Below, in pieces: positions 31,428 to 40,758 of a stretch of 64,000 nucleotides of DNA. The notes below the pieces were generated by a model. That model did no database searches. It was not told where the DNA came from and was given only the letters and a program-made list of their open reading frames with translations. This DNA is from a bacterium (GTDB lineage: Bacteria > RUG730 > JAAEPJ01): NCBI GenBank assembly GCA_024222485.1, contig JAAEPJ010000141.1, positions 84,393 to 148,392 of the forward strand. Reading direction: 5' to 3'. The first letter of the stretch is position 1. Every line of letters starts with the position of its first letter. The translations under genes were made by a program, and so were the position numbers.

Positions 31428-33608
31428 ATGAATAAAATAATAGTGATTGATGGACCAAAAGAGGGGATAGGTAAAACTTCCTTTGCTGTTAATTTTGCAA
31501 CTCAATATGCAATAAATACAAATAAGAAAGTTGTTGTGCTTGATTGTGATACTAGGTTTAGATCTGATGCCGTTTATTATTTGAATTCTTCTTTATTCGA
31601 AACGGTGCCAAATTTATGGAATTTAGTGGAGAAGGTTAATTTAGAGGGGCTTGATGCAACTCTTTTTAAAGGTCGTATTACATTTGATTCTAACAATGTT
31701 GGTATTTTAAATATTGCTAAAAGTTTTAGTGAACTGAGACATTTAAAGCCGGAACACTTACTAAAAGTTTTGGCAATATTTGTAGAATTGTATACTTTTG
31801 TCATAGATATTGAGTCTTTGTCAGAAGATTTTATTTTACCGATTTATGATTTATGTGATAATATTTTTTGGATTATGGATCCGTTTCCTATTAATCTAAA
31901 AAATACAGTTGAATATTTTAATATGCTTTTGCAATATAATTTTAATCTTCATAAATTTACAGTTATTATCAACAGAGCAGAACAACAAGAGACTTTGTCT
32001 GTTAGGCAAATTAATTCTAAATTATCTGTTTTTGAGAAAACAGTTGTTATTACTATTCCAGAAGAGAAGTCAGTAGCTCAGGCCGTAGCGAGGCGACAGT
32101 TAATTACTATTGAGAGACCTCATACCGTATTTGCACGTAGTGTAAGAGAGTTGTTGGATATTTTGATTTCTAATAATAAAAAAGAGGAAGTAGTCGATAA
32201 ACAAAATAAGTCTTTAAAGAAAAGCAAATCATGGCGTGATTTAATTCAACCTGTTTCTGAAGATGAAGCGAGTAATGAAGATTTTATCCCCCAAACAAAA
32301 GAGAGTTTAAAGGTAAATATTAAGAGCAAATTGCATAAACAATTAATTAAAGAAATGAGTGACCGTAAAGTTGATTTGAATTCAGCTAATGATGATCCCA
32401 GAAAACAAGTTCAGCTTAAACAAATGGTAGAAGGAACTGCTGCTAAGATTCTTAGTAGTTTTGGTGATCTTGGGTTTACTCGACAAGAGAGCCAACAGAT
32501 TGTTGGAGATATTATAGATGATGCTTTGGGGCTTGGACCTTTAGAAAAGCTTTTGAGGGATAAAAGCATAACAGAAATTATGGTTAATAAAAAAGATCAA
32601 ATTTATATTGAGAAATCAGGTAAACTTATTGTCGCAGCAGAAACATTTCGTGATGACGAACAGATTATTCAGGTGATTCGTCGTATTATTGCACCACTTG
32701 GGAGGCGTATTGATGAAAGTGTGCCACTTGTTGATGCTAGACTTAAGGATGGGTCGCGTGTAAATGCAATTATTCCGCCGCTTGCTGTTCAGGGATCAAT
32801 GCTAACTATTCGGCGATTTCCTGAAAAAGTATTTGATCACCATGATTTTATGAATTTTGGCAGTATTTCTGAAGATATGGTTGCTTTTTTAGAGGCTTGT
32901 GTTATAAGTGAGAAGAATATAATTGTAAGTGGGGGGACGGGGTCAGGTAAGACGACTCTTTTAAACATGCTTTCATCTTTTATTCCTTCTGATGATCGTA
33001 TTGTGACTGTGGAAGATGTGGCAGAGCTGAGACTTCAGCAGGAACATGTTGGTCGATTAGAGTCAAGACCACCTAATATTGAAGGAAAAGGAGAGATTAC
33101 TATTCGTGATCTTGTAAAAAACACTTTGCGTATGAGGCCGGATAGAATTGTGGTTGGGGAGTGTCGTGGAGGTGAGTCACTGGATATGTTACAAGCGATG
33201 AATACAGGACATGATGGATCTTTGACTACTATTCATGCGAATAGTTCTCATGACATGGTTGCGCGTCTTGAGGCGATGGTTCTAATGAGTGGTGCAGAGT
33301 TACCTGTTAGTGTCATTAGAAGCTATATTTCATCTGCGGTTAAGTTTGTCGTCCAGATTGCAAGGTTACAAGATGGCTCACGGAAGGTGTTGGCAATTAC
33401 AGAAGTTTTAGGAATTAATAAAGAAACAATGGGTATTGATATGCAAGATATTTTTATTTATCATCGAACAGGATTGGGTAAAGATGGGAAAGTTGAAGGA
33501 GACTTCCTCCCAACAGGAATAGTTCCCAAGTGTTATAAGGAGTTTGGGCTCAGAGGGTTAGATATTAGCAAAGATTTTTTTAAGAAAAAAACAGTCAAAA
33601 ATAAATAA
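31428..33608 (+). CDS. CpaE (TadZ)-CpaF (TadA) fusion: localisation and pilus-assembly ATPase
   Basis: One 726-residue polypeptide joins two normally separate Tad proteins. Residues 1 to ~245 are a MinD/ParA-type P-loop domain: 'IIVIDGPKEGIGKTSFAVNF' and 'KVVVLDCDTRF', as in CpaE/TadZ, which places the machine at a pole. A charged linker follows. From about residue 305 comes the CpaF secretion ATPase, with Walker A 'GGTGSGKTT', 'TVEDVAELRLQQEH', 'LRMRPDRIVVGECRGGE' and 'HDGSLTTIHAN'. The CpaE part lacks an obvious receiver domain. ATG 31428 is preferred over TTG 31425; AAGGA lies at 31411-31415. It follows the secretin by 15 bases and is the last recognisable Tad gene here. Confidence 0.92.
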   Translation: MNKIIVIDGPKEGIGKTSFAVNFATQYAINTNKKVVVLDCDTRFRSDAVYYLNSSLFETVPNLWNLVEKVNLEGLDATLFKGRITFDSNNVGILNIAKSFSELRHLKPEHLLKVLAIFVELYTFVIDIESLSEDFILPIYDLCDNIFWIMDPFPINLKNTVEYFNMLLQYNFNLHKFTVIINRAEQQETLSVRQINSKLSVFEKTVVITIPEEKSVAQAVARRQLITIERPHTVFARSVRELLDILISNNKKEEVVDKQNKSLKKSKSWRDLIQPVSEDEASNEDFIPQTKESLKVNIKSKLHKQLIKEMSDRKVDLNSANDDPRKQVQLKQMVEGTAAKILSSFGDLGFTRQESQQIVGDIIDDALGLGPLEKLLRDKSITEIMVNKKDQIYIEKSGKLIVAAETFRDDEQIIQVIRRIIAPLGRRIDESVPLVDARLKDGSRVNAIIPPLAVQGSMLTIRRFPEKVFDHHDFMNFGSISEDMVAFLEACVISEKNIIVSGGTGSGKTTLLNMLSSFIPSDDRIVTVEDVAELRLQQEHVGRLESRPPNIEGKGEITIRDLVKNTLRMRPDRIVVGECRGGESLDMLQAMNTGHDGSLTTIHANSSHDMVARLEAMVLMSGAELPVSVIRSYISSAVKFVVQIARLQDGSRKVLAITEVLGINKETMGIDMQDIFIYHRTGLGKDGKVEGDFLPTGIVPKCYKEFGLRGLDISKDFFKKKTVKNK

Positions 33609-33611
33609 AAT

Positions 33612-33632
33612 GTTTAATTATTTTTATTAAAC
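33612..33632 (+). terminator. AT-rich inverted repeat after the Tad genes
   Basis: GTTTAAT (33612-33618) and ATTAAAC (33626-33632) are perfect 7-bp arms around a 7-base loop, three bases after the fusion gene's stop. No clean T-run follows, so it is a weak terminator at best. The following AT-rich stretch contains TATAAT (33648-33653), which may belong to a promoter for the next gene, but no good -35 is visible. Confidence 0.3.
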
Positions 33633-33690
33633 TTGTGTAATTTTTATTATAATTTGATATTATAAAAAATAAAAATGGAGGTTCATCTTT

Positions 33691-33975
33691 ATGAACAAGA
33701 AAATTGAATCTATTTCTTTAATTTCTCTTTTGAAAGTCATGCCTATAGTTTATGCTATTGTGGGGTTTTTTGTTGCAATTGCCTCTTATATTTATTCGAA
33801 GGCGAATCCTGCTATTGCAATGCCAAGATTAGGTTTTTTTGATTGGGTGTTGGCAATTTTACTTTATAGTGTGATTTTTTGTGTTATTTTTACATTTTTA
33901 ACGGTTATCAGTAGTTGGCTTTATAATATTTTCAATAAAAAAGTTGGTCCAGTAGAGGTTAACCTTGCGGACTAA
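33691..33975 (+). CDS. Small membrane protein with two transmembrane helices
   Basis: The 94-residue protein has two long hydrophobic segments ('VMPIVYAIVGFFVAIASYIY' and 'WVLAILLYSVIFCVIFTFL') and short polar ends. The layout is reminiscent of DUF3566-type membrane proteins, but I do not claim the family. A GGAGG ribosome site precedes the ATG. Its stop overlaps the start of the BatD-like gene, so the two are translationally coupled and probably act together in the membrane. Confidence 0.65.
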   Translation: MNKKIESISLISLLKVMPIVYAIVGFFVAIASYIYSKANPAIAMPRLGFFDWVLAILLYSVIFCVIFTFLTVISSWLYNIFNKKVGPVEVNLAD

Positions 33976-35324
33976 TGTCTAAACGAATTTTTATTTTTAG
34001 CTTAGTTAATGTTTTACTTATAGGATTAATATTTGCGGCAGCGATTGTTACTCAAGGAATAACTGTCTATTCTGATGTTGACTCTACTAGCATTGGAATA
34101 GACGAACAGGTGACTTTGAAGTTGACTATTGCTGGTTCAGGTTTTTTTAAAACTCCTAAGTTACCAAAAACTCCAAACTTTTCTGTTATTTTAGTCGGGC
34201 AGTTTACAAGTATAGATTTTTCACAAGGGAAACCTATCCCCTATACTGTCTTTAAGTATATGTTTATGCCTCACAAAAAAGGAACATTAGAAATTCCTGC
34301 TATTTTTTTTAAACATAAAGGATATTATTACTCATCTGAAAAATACCAGATTAAGGTTGGAGATAAACTCCGTAAAGTGAAACATAAAGAAAGCTCTATC
34401 CCCTATCAGTCTTTTAGAGGACAGGTAGAATCTACACCAATTTTTGTAAGATCGTATATTACGAGGTTTGCAAATAATAATGTTTTTTATAATCAACAAA
34501 TAGTTTATACATATACAATTTATACAAGGGTTCCTATTCGAAAGATTCCGGAAATTAAAATTCCTGATTATGAAGCATTCCATCGTGAACCCCTTTACTA
34601 TAGAAAAGAGTATATGACAGAAATAAATGGAAAAACTTACCGTGCTTTTGAGTTTAAGTTTTCATTATTTCCGTATATGACAAATACTCATATCATTCCA
34701 CCAATTAGGATGGTGGTAAGGCGTTCAGATATAGCTAAATCAGCAAGAAACCAATTGCATTTTCCTAAGCAAGGCTACTTTATTAAAAAGAGCCAAAGTT
34801 TTAAGCTTAATATTAATGAGCTGCCTATTAAGAATAAACCACTAGCCTTTAGTGGTTTAGTTGGTAGCTTCGAGATTAAAGCTGAAGTGGATAAAACGGA
34901 GGTGGAGGTTGATGATTATATTATTTTAACGGTGAAAGTTAAAGGCAGTGGCAATATCAGATCGATTCCACATATTAAATGTCCATTAATAGCAAATTTA
35001 AGAGAATATAATTCGGATATTTTTATGAATTTCGATAAAAAGTCTGGCAAAATTGAAGGTGAGAAATTATTTAAGTTTGCACTTTTGCCAAGAGAAAAAG
35101 GATTGGAGACTATTTCTGAGATAGGGTTTTCTTATTTTGATGAAGATTCTGGCGTATATTTGACAAAATGGACAAAATCAATTGAAATTAAGGTAATAGA
35201 AAAGCAAGATGATCCACTAAAAGAAAAAGGATTTCCAGCTAAAAAAAATAATTATATGCTTTATCTTCTTGGTGGGGTTGTTTTAGCTTTTATAGGCATT
35301 CTTTTGTTTTTAGGAAGGAAGTAG
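33975..35324 (+). CDS. BatD-like protein
   Basis: The 449 residues begin with a signal peptide ('FIFSLVNVLLIGLIFAAAIV'). Extended beta-sandwich domains typical of BatD/'oxygen tolerance' proteins follow: 'VDSTSIGIDEQVTLKLTIAGSGFF', 'IPAIFFKHKGYYYSSEKYQI', 'ADVDKTEVEVDDYIILTVKV' in form, and 'VKGSGNIRSIPHI'. One C-terminal membrane helix ('MLYLLGGVVLAFIGILLFL') closes the protein. Bat proteins form periplasm-facing complexes with VWA-domain partners; none of those (BatA, BatB) is visible here. The start overlaps the preceding small membrane protein gene. Confidence 0.8.
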   Translation: MSKRIFIFSLVNVLLIGLIFAAAIVTQGITVYSDVDSTSIGIDEQVTLKLTIAGSGFFKTPKLPKTPNFSVILVGQFTSIDFSQGKPIPYTVFKYMFMPHKKGTLEIPAIFFKHKGYYYSSEKYQIKVGDKLRKVKHKESSIPYQSFRGQVESTPIFVRSYITRFANNNVFYNQQIVYTYTIYTRVPIRKIPEIKIPDYEAFHREPLYYRKEYMTEINGKTYRAFEFKFSLFPYMTNTHIIPPIRMVVRRSDIAKSARNQLHFPKQGYFIKKSQSFKLNINELPIKNKPLAFSGLVGSFEIKAEVDKTEVEVDDYIILTVKVKGSGNIRSIPHIKCPLIANLREYNSDIFMNFDKKSGKIEGEKLFKFALLPREKGLETISEIGFSYFDEDSGVYLTKWTKSIEIKVIEKQDDPLKEKGFPAKKNNYMLYLLGGVVLAFIGILLFLGRK

Positions 35325-35345
35325 CTGTTTTAGATAAAGGTAAAA

Positions 35346-35876
35346 ATGAAAATAGATATTCTTTCAATAGAAAATAAATTAAAAAAAATTCTAACAGTGG
35401 CAAGGTTTAGACATTCATTAAACACGAGGGATGTTGCAGTTAAACTTGCTTTAAAATATGGAGTAGATGTTAATAAAGCTTTAGTGGCAGGGCTTCTTCA
35501 TGACTGTGCGAAAGAGAGCAAAGAACAAATTAAATTGGATAAAGCAAGTGTTGTTTTACATGCGTTTACAGGTAGGAAATTAGCCCAAGAATATTTTGGT
35601 ATTGATGATTTAGAAATTTTACAGGCAATAGAGTCACATGTTATGGGTAATGAGAATATGAGTCTTCTTGATAAGATTGTTTTTGTCTCCGACTTTATTG
35701 AGAAAGATCGCAATTTTAAAGGACTTGATGAGATAAGAATATTGGCAGAACAAGATTTGGATGCTGTGTTTAAAGTAGTTTTGATGCAAAAAATTAAGTA
35801 TTTGCTTGATTATAACAAGGTTATTTGTGAGGACATTATTAAAACTTGGAATGCCCTTATTGTTAAGAATTTATGA
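35346..35876 (+). CDS. yqeK: YqeK-type HD-domain phosphohydrolase
   Basis: The 176-residue protein carries an HD metal site: His near the N-terminus in 'VARFRHSLNTRDVAVKLALKYG' and 'AGLLHDCAKESKEQ', with later His in 'ESHVMGNENMS' and Asp in 'KIVFVSDFIEKDRNF'. This matches YqeK, a symmetric diadenosine tetraphosphate (Ap4A) hydrolase. It is followed after ~50 bases by a LytR_C gene, a pairing often seen near yqeK and rsfS in other genomes; rsfS itself is not seen here. Confidence 0.9.
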   Translation: MKIDILSIENKLKKILTVARFRHSLNTRDVAVKLALKYGVDVNKALVAGLLHDCAKESKEQIKLDKASVVLHAFTGRKLAQEYFGIDDLEILQAIESHVMGNENMSLLDKIVFVSDFIEKDRNFKGLDEIRILAEQDLDAVFKVVLMQKIKYLLDYNKVICEDIIKTWNALIVKNL

Positions 35877-35927
35877 TTTTGCGAGAAATTGGCTAGACGC
35901 TTTATCTCTTTAACAATGGGAATAATG

Positions 35928-36911
35928 ATGTTTAAAAACTTAAAGATAGTGGCGGCAGTATTTTTGCTTTTTTTAGGTGCTTTTCTGTCTCAAGTAATTA
36001 TTAATAATGGTGTTTACCAGAAGTTAAAAAATAATCAAGATATTAGTATTCTTTTTATTTCTACCCATAAGAATAAATTTTATGGTGCATATCTTTTACA
36101 TTATTCTCAGATAAAGAATGTTGTTTTTATTGCTAATATTAGTTCGATGACTAGATTTCTTAAGCATCAAAAGGATAATAAGCCTCTTTATCTGCAAGAT
36201 TTATATCAAAGAATTTATTATCAAAGTAAAAGAAAACAAAAGCTCACGTTAACAGCATATCTAAAAGAATTAGAAAATATTTATGAAATAAAAATTGATC
36301 ATTACTTCCACTTTGAAAAAGATCAATTACCTATGACTATTAATAGTGATATATTTTTTTCAGCTAGAGCCACGGATGAAGCTATTTTGAATAAATATTT
36401 AAATGTACGACCATTTTTAAGTAAGCTATCGGTTATTTCATATTTAAGAAGCTGGAAAGATAATATTTTTGATACTTCTCTTAATAAATTAGATATTTTT
36501 AATTTATTAAATAATGTTCATGCTATATATAGCACTGAAATTATATTTATGGGTTTTCATAATATAGTTATTGGTGATGATAAATTTTATTTGCGTGATA
36601 TTTTTCAAACTAAGAATATTCCTAATAATGAAGAGCCGATAGTAGAGGTTTTGAATGCCTCAGGAGTTCAAGGTCAGGCATTAACAGTTAGTAGAAATTT
36701 AAGAGAGCAAGGTGTTGATGTGCAGAGATGGGGGAATTATGCTAAAATACTAAGATATGATTTTTTAGTAGCAATTGATAGGAGTGGTGATTGGAAAAAG
36801 ACTCTTTTAGTCGTAAATTATCTTAAAGAACAAGGCAATGAAGTTGTTTGGTTTTTTAAAAAAAATACAGGTTTATTTGTCGATGTCAGTGTGATTTTGA
36901 CTAAGGGATAA
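35928..36911 (+). CDS. Membrane-anchored LytR_C domain protein
   Basis: After a single N-terminal membrane helix ('LKIVAAVFLLFLGAFLSQVI') comes a ~200-residue middle region that resembles a degraded LytR-CpsA-Psr fold; I cannot see its conserved Arg/Asp residues. A LytR_C domain is at the C-terminus ('VEVLNASGVQGQALTVSRNL', 'DFLVAID', 'VVNYLKEQGNEVVWFF'). LCP proteins attach polymers to the cell wall, but that activity should not be assumed here. The frame opens at TTG 35889. ATG 35928 puts the membrane helix at the start and has GGGA six bases upstream; ATG 35916 is an alternative. Confidence 0.7.
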   Translation: MFKNLKIVAAVFLLFLGAFLSQVIINNGVYQKLKNNQDISILFISTHKNKFYGAYLLHYSQIKNVVFIANISSMTRFLKHQKDNKPLYLQDLYQRIYYQSKRKQKLTLTAYLKELENIYEIKIDHYFHFEKDQLPMTINSDIFFSARATDEAILNKYLNVRPFLSKLSVISYLRSWKDNIFDTSLNKLDIFNLLNNVHAIYSTEIIFMGFHNIVIGDDKFYLRDIFQTKNIPNNEEPIVEVLNASGVQGQALTVSRNLREQGVDVQRWGNYAKILRYDFLVAIDRSGDWKKTLLVVNYLKEQGNEVVWFFKKNTGLFVDVSVILTKG

Positions 36912-36960
36912 AAATTTTCAGACTATAATAATAAATTGCTGTTATAGCTAAGGAGGAGAT

Positions 36961-37848
36961 ATGCGAATATTTTGGAAATATATTCTTTTATGTTTAATTT
37001 TAGGTTCAGGTCTTTTTTTTATTGAGTTTTTAAAGCTACCAGTGCATATAATAAGTTTAATGAATAAAGTTATGCGATCTTTATTAGTATTTTCTATTGC
37101 ATTCCCCATTATTAAATCTAGCAATAAATATTGTAAAAATATACTAAAACGAATAGATGGAGATGTTGTAATTTCGTCTTTGATCTCTAATATTATAAAG
37201 ATATTTTTATTCATTATTGTTGCTCTTATTATTCTTAATATTTTTGATATATCTATTGCTCCAATACTGGCGACCTTAGGTATTGGTGGATTAACAATTG
37301 CCTTGGCGTTGAAAGATACTCTCGCTGATTTTTTCGCAGGTTTTTATTTAATAGCGCTTAGGCAAATTAAGATTGGGAATTATATTGAGTTTGATTCAGG
37401 AGAGAGAGGATATGTTGCAGATATTAATTGGCGAAATACACAGCTTAGACTGCTCGGCAATAATTTAGTTTTAATCCCGAATTCTAAGGTGATGTCAGCA
37501 AGAATTACGAACTATGATCTTCCCGGAGAAGAGATGAGTGTTTTAGTTCAGGTTGGAGTACATTATAAAAGTGATTTGGAGTTGGTGGAAAGAGTGACAG
37601 TAGAAATAGCTAAAGAAATAATGGAGACGGTGGAAGGTGGTGTTCGGAACAGTGATCCTTTTATTAGGTTTCATACATTTAATCACTATACTATTGATTT
37701 TTCGGTTATTTTGCGCGCACAGAATTTTGTTAGCCAGTATTTAATCAAGCATGAGTTTATAAAAAGGCTACAGAAGCGTTATATTCAAGAAAATATTGTT
37801 ATGCCATTTCCTATTGTGGCGGTTAATAGATCCCAAGAAGATTTTTGA
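36961..37848 (+). CDS. MscS-family mechanosensitive channel
   Basis: The 295-residue protein has about three membrane segments. The third has the pore-lining MscS signature 'LATLGIGGLTIALALKDTLADFFAGF', rich in Gly and Ala. The cytoplasmic beta domain follows ('IKIGNYIEFDSGERGYVADI', 'LIPNSKVMSARITNYD'). Such channels release solutes when the membrane is stretched by osmotic downshock. A strong AAGGAGGAG lies just before the ATG. The next gene is a trehalose-phosphate synthase homologue, so an osmotic-stress pairing is plausible. Confidence 0.92.
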   Translation: MRIFWKYILLCLILGSGLFFIEFLKLPVHIISLMNKVMRSLLVFSIAFPIIKSSNKYCKNILKRIDGDVVISSLISNIIKIFLFIIVALIILNIFDISIAPILATLGIGGLTIALALKDTLADFFAGFYLIALRQIKIGNYIEFDSGERGYVADINWRNTQLRLLGNNLVLIPNSKVMSARITNYDLPGEEMSVLVQVGVHYKSDLELVERVTVEIAKEIMETVEGGVRNSDPFIRFHTFNHYTIDFSVILRAQNFVSQYLIKHEFIKRLQKRYIQENIVMPFPIVAVNRSQEDF

Positions 37849-37923
37849 GAGTTGAATATCAGAATATAAAAATTAATTAGTGGGATTATGTGGAGATATA
37901 GTCAGGTCTTTGCAGGAGGATAT

Positions 37924-39405
37924 ATGTATTCGGAAGAAAGTTTAAAGCAATTTATCCAGGATAATCTAGGTGATAGAAAGTTTATTGTTGTTTCTAATAG
38001 ACAGCCTTATGAGCATCAACTTAATCAGGGCAAGGTTGTTTGTAAGCGAGGGGCTGGTGGTATTATTACTGCACTTGATCCTGTAATGCAGGCAAGTCAT
38101 GGTACTTGGATTGCCGTTGGGAATGGGACGGCTGATAAAAAGATTTGTGATGCAGCAGGACGGATTCAGGTGCCTGAGGATAACCCGAAGTACACTCTGC
38201 GCCGAGTTTGGCTTAATAAATCAGAAAATAAAGGTTATTATTATGGTTACTCAAATGAAGCGCTTTGGCCACTTTGTCATAAGACATTTGAACGACCGTC
38301 TTTTGAAGAAGATGATTGGGAGTCTTATAAACAAGTAAATGCTAAGTTTGCTGATGCTGTGCTTGATGAAGTCGGTGATGAAGAAGCATTTGTGTGGATT
38401 CAAGATTATCACCTTTGTTTGCTTCCTCACCTTTTGCGCGAGCGTATGAATAAAGATCAGTTAATTATTGCCCATTTTTGGCATATCCCTTGGCCTAGTT
38501 ATGAAACATTTAGAATTTGTCCTCAGAAAAAAGAAATACTGCAAGGCTTATTAGCGAATGATTTGTTGGGGTTTCATATTAATTACCATTGTAATAATTT
38601 TTTAGAAAATGTGGAACGAGAGGTTGAGGCGCGTATTAATCGAGAAAATTTGACTGTAATAAGTGATAGCCATACGACAAAAATTCAGGCATTTCCTATT
38701 AGTGTTGATTATGCAGGAATTAACCACATATCTCAAACAAAGACTGTTGAAAATGAAGTTAAAGCGTGGAAAAATAACTATAATTTAGATAATCAGAAGA
38801 TAATTGTAGGTGCTGAGCGGATTGATTATACCAAAGGTTTGCCTGAACGCTTTTTAGCTATTGAGCGATTATTAGATGAACATCCGGAATTAATCGGTAG
38901 GTTTTCTTTTTTACAGCTTGGTCAAATAACTAGAATCCATATTCCTAAATATAAAAGACTCAACGATGAGTTAAATGATTTAATGGAAAGAATCAACTGG
39001 AAATACTCTACTGATGACTGGCAGCCAATTTTGTTTATCCGGCAGCATCTGAGTTTTCAACGGTTAGTTGCACTTTTTAAGCTGGGAGATGTGTTAGTCG
39101 TCAGCTCCTTGCATGATGGGATGAACCTCGTTGCAAAAGAGTTTATTTCTGCCCACAGTGACGAGAGTGGAGTTTTGGTGCTTAGTAAATTTACTGGTGC
39201 AGCTCGGGAGCTAACAGAAGCATTACACTTTAATCCTTATGACCTGCAGGAGTTTGCAGGTAAGTTGTATAATGGAATTCTTATGTCTGATAAAGAAAAA
39301 AAAATAAGGATGATAAAATTGCGTGAAAAAGTAATGGAGCAGAATATTTATGCTTGGGCAAATGAGATGATTTCAGAGTTAATGGAGTGTGCTTATTTAT
39401 CATAA
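37924..39405 (+). CDS. otsA: Trehalose-6-phosphate synthase family (GT20) glycosyltransferase
   Basis: The enzyme belongs to retaining family GT20, which transfers glucose from a nucleotide sugar to glucose-6-phosphate. Seen are the N-terminal 'FIVVSNRQPYEH', the Gly-rich loop 'RGAGGIITALDPV', 'VWIQDYHLCLLPHLLRE', 'FWHIPWPSYE', 'AERIDYTKGLPERFLA' and the nucleotide-binding 'SSLHDGMNLVAKEFISA'. ATG 37924 is chosen because AGGAGG (37914-37919) lies directly upstream; the in-frame ATG 37888 has no good site. The product is then 493 residues. Glucosylglycerol-phosphate synthase is a close relative, so the acceptor is not certain. No OtsB phosphatase is visible nearby. Confidence 0.85.
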   Translation: MYSEESLKQFIQDNLGDRKFIVVSNRQPYEHQLNQGKVVCKRGAGGIITALDPVMQASHGTWIAVGNGTADKKICDAAGRIQVPEDNPKYTLRRVWLNKSENKGYYYGYSNEALWPLCHKTFERPSFEEDDWESYKQVNAKFADAVLDEVGDEEAFVWIQDYHLCLLPHLLRERMNKDQLIIAHFWHIPWPSYETFRICPQKKEILQGLLANDLLGFHINYHCNNFLENVEREVEARINRENLTVISDSHTTKIQAFPISVDYAGINHISQTKTVENEVKAWKNNYNLDNQKIIVGAERIDYTKGLPERFLAIERLLDEHPELIGRFSFLQLGQITRIHIPKYKRLNDELNDLMERINWKYSTDDWQPILFIRQHLSFQRLVALFKLGDVLVVSSLHDGMNLVAKEFISAHSDESGVLVLSKFTGAARELTEALHFNPYDLQEFAGKLYNGILMSDKEKKIRMIKLREKVMEQNIYAWANEMISELMECAYLS

Positions 39406-39444
39406 TAGCTAATATTACTATATTAAAAGGAATGTAATGAATAG

Positions 39445-40758
39445 ATGAACCTTTCGATTAAACAAATCTCTAAAATTTTAAGTATTCAACCTAAAAACCC
39501 TGAATATTTTCAACATATTACCAGTGTTAAGATAGATAGTAGAGTTTGTTTAAAAGATTCACTTTTTGTGGCAGTGAAAGGCGAAAATTTTGATGGTCAT
39601 GACTTTATACAGGAATCTCAAAAAAAAGGGGCTGTTGCCTTTTTTATTGATGAAACATCAGACTTTTTAAATTTTATTAGTAATCCTATACAATTTAAGA
39701 ATATATTTATAGTCAAGGATACTATTTTAGCTTTACATGCTTTGTCAAAAAGCTATTTAAAGATTTTAAAAGCTAAGTGTATTGTCATTACAGGGAGTGT
39801 TGGAAAAACGACGACTAAAGATATGTTGAAATTTGTTTTGGAGTCCAACTTTAAGGTGATTGCGACTAAGGGAAACCTCAATAATCATTTAGGTCTACCT
39901 TTGACAATTTTTGAAGCGGATGAGTCGACGGATATTTGTATTTTTGAGTTAGGAATAAGTGATTTTGGGGAAATGACTATTTTAGCAGAGATTGTAAGAC
40001 CTGATATTGGAGTTATTTTAAATATTGGGAAGTCACATTTGGAGAAGTTGAAAAATTTAGAAGGTGTGTTATTGGCAAAATGGGAGTTGGCTCAATTTTG
40101 TAAGTTGCTTTTTATTAATGATGATGATTCTTTGTTAGCAAGGAAGCTTAACCAAGCACAAGCTTTTGTTAGTGGGAAAATATTAGAGCTTGAATATGGT
40201 AAACAAAATATTGTTATTGATGCGCATTCGTTAAAGCTTAATATTTTAGGTGTTGGCGGTTTTTATGCGGCTAAGGCTAGTTATTCTGTCGCACAAAAAT
40301 TAGGTATGACAGAGGGTGAAATTATTAAAAGAATAGAAGATTTTCGAGATATAAGTTCGATGCGGCAGGAGCTTGTTAAGGTCGGAGGTATCCAGGTTAT
40401 TAATGATGCTTATAATGCTAACCCTACATCAATGTTGGCCTCACTAGATGTTTTTGAGAAGATGGTATTTAATGGGAAAAAGGTTGTTTTGCTTGGAGAT
40501 ATGCTGGAGCTTGGAGAACTAAGCAAGCAGGAACATTATGCGCTTGGTCAGTGTTTGTTAGCAAAGGGGTTTGATGAAGTTATTTTGTTTGGATTAGATA
40601 TGTTTTGTGCATACCAAGGAATGCTTAAACAAAGTTTTTGGAGCAATGATAGAAAAGAGGTGTCGAAATATTTAAAGCATATTTTAGCAGATGGAGATAG
40701 ATTATTTTTAAAAGGGTCAAGAGGAATGAAGCTGGAAAAATTTATTAATGATCTTTAA
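39445..40758 (+). CDS. murF: UDP-MurNAc-tripeptide--D-Ala-D-Ala ligase
   Basis: MurF adds D-Ala-D-Ala to the peptidoglycan stem tripeptide in the cytoplasm. The N-terminal UDP-binding domain has 'VKIDSRVCLKDSLFVAVKGENFDGHDFI'. The ATP-binding P-loop is 'VITGSVGKTTTKDML', followed by 'KGNLNNHLGLPLT' and 'FELGISDFGEM'. The C-terminal domain has 'VINDAYNANPTSM' and 'VVLLGDMLELGE'. The 437-residue length is normal. murE lies 4.9 kb downstream rather than adjacent, so the usual dcw cluster is scattered. Confidence 0.97.
   Translation: MNLSIKQISKILSIQPKNPEYFQHITSVKIDSRVCLKDSLFVAVKGENFDGHDFIQESQKKGAVAFFIDETSDFLNFISNPIQFKNIFIVKDTILALHALSKSYLKILKAKCIVITGSVGKTTTKDMLKFVLESNFKVIATKGNLNNHLGLPLTIFEADESTDICIFELGISDFGEMTILAEIVRPDIGVILNIGKSHLEKLKNLEGVLLAKWELAQFCKLLFINDDDSLLARKLNQAQAFVSGKILELEYGKQNIVIDAHSLKLNILGVGGFYAAKASYSVAQKLGMTEGEIIKRIEDFRDISSMRQELVKVGGIQVINDAYNANPTSMLASLDVFEKMVFNGKKVVLLGDMLELGELSKQEHYALGQCLLAKGFDEVILFGLDMFCAYQGMLKQSFWSNDRKEVSKYLKHILADGDRLFLKGSRGMKLEKFINDL

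Noticed and set aside
33975..35324. BatD as part of a complete Bat operon
   Set aside because: No VWA-domain BatA/BatB or MoxR gene is nearby; only a small two-helix membrane protein is coupled to it.
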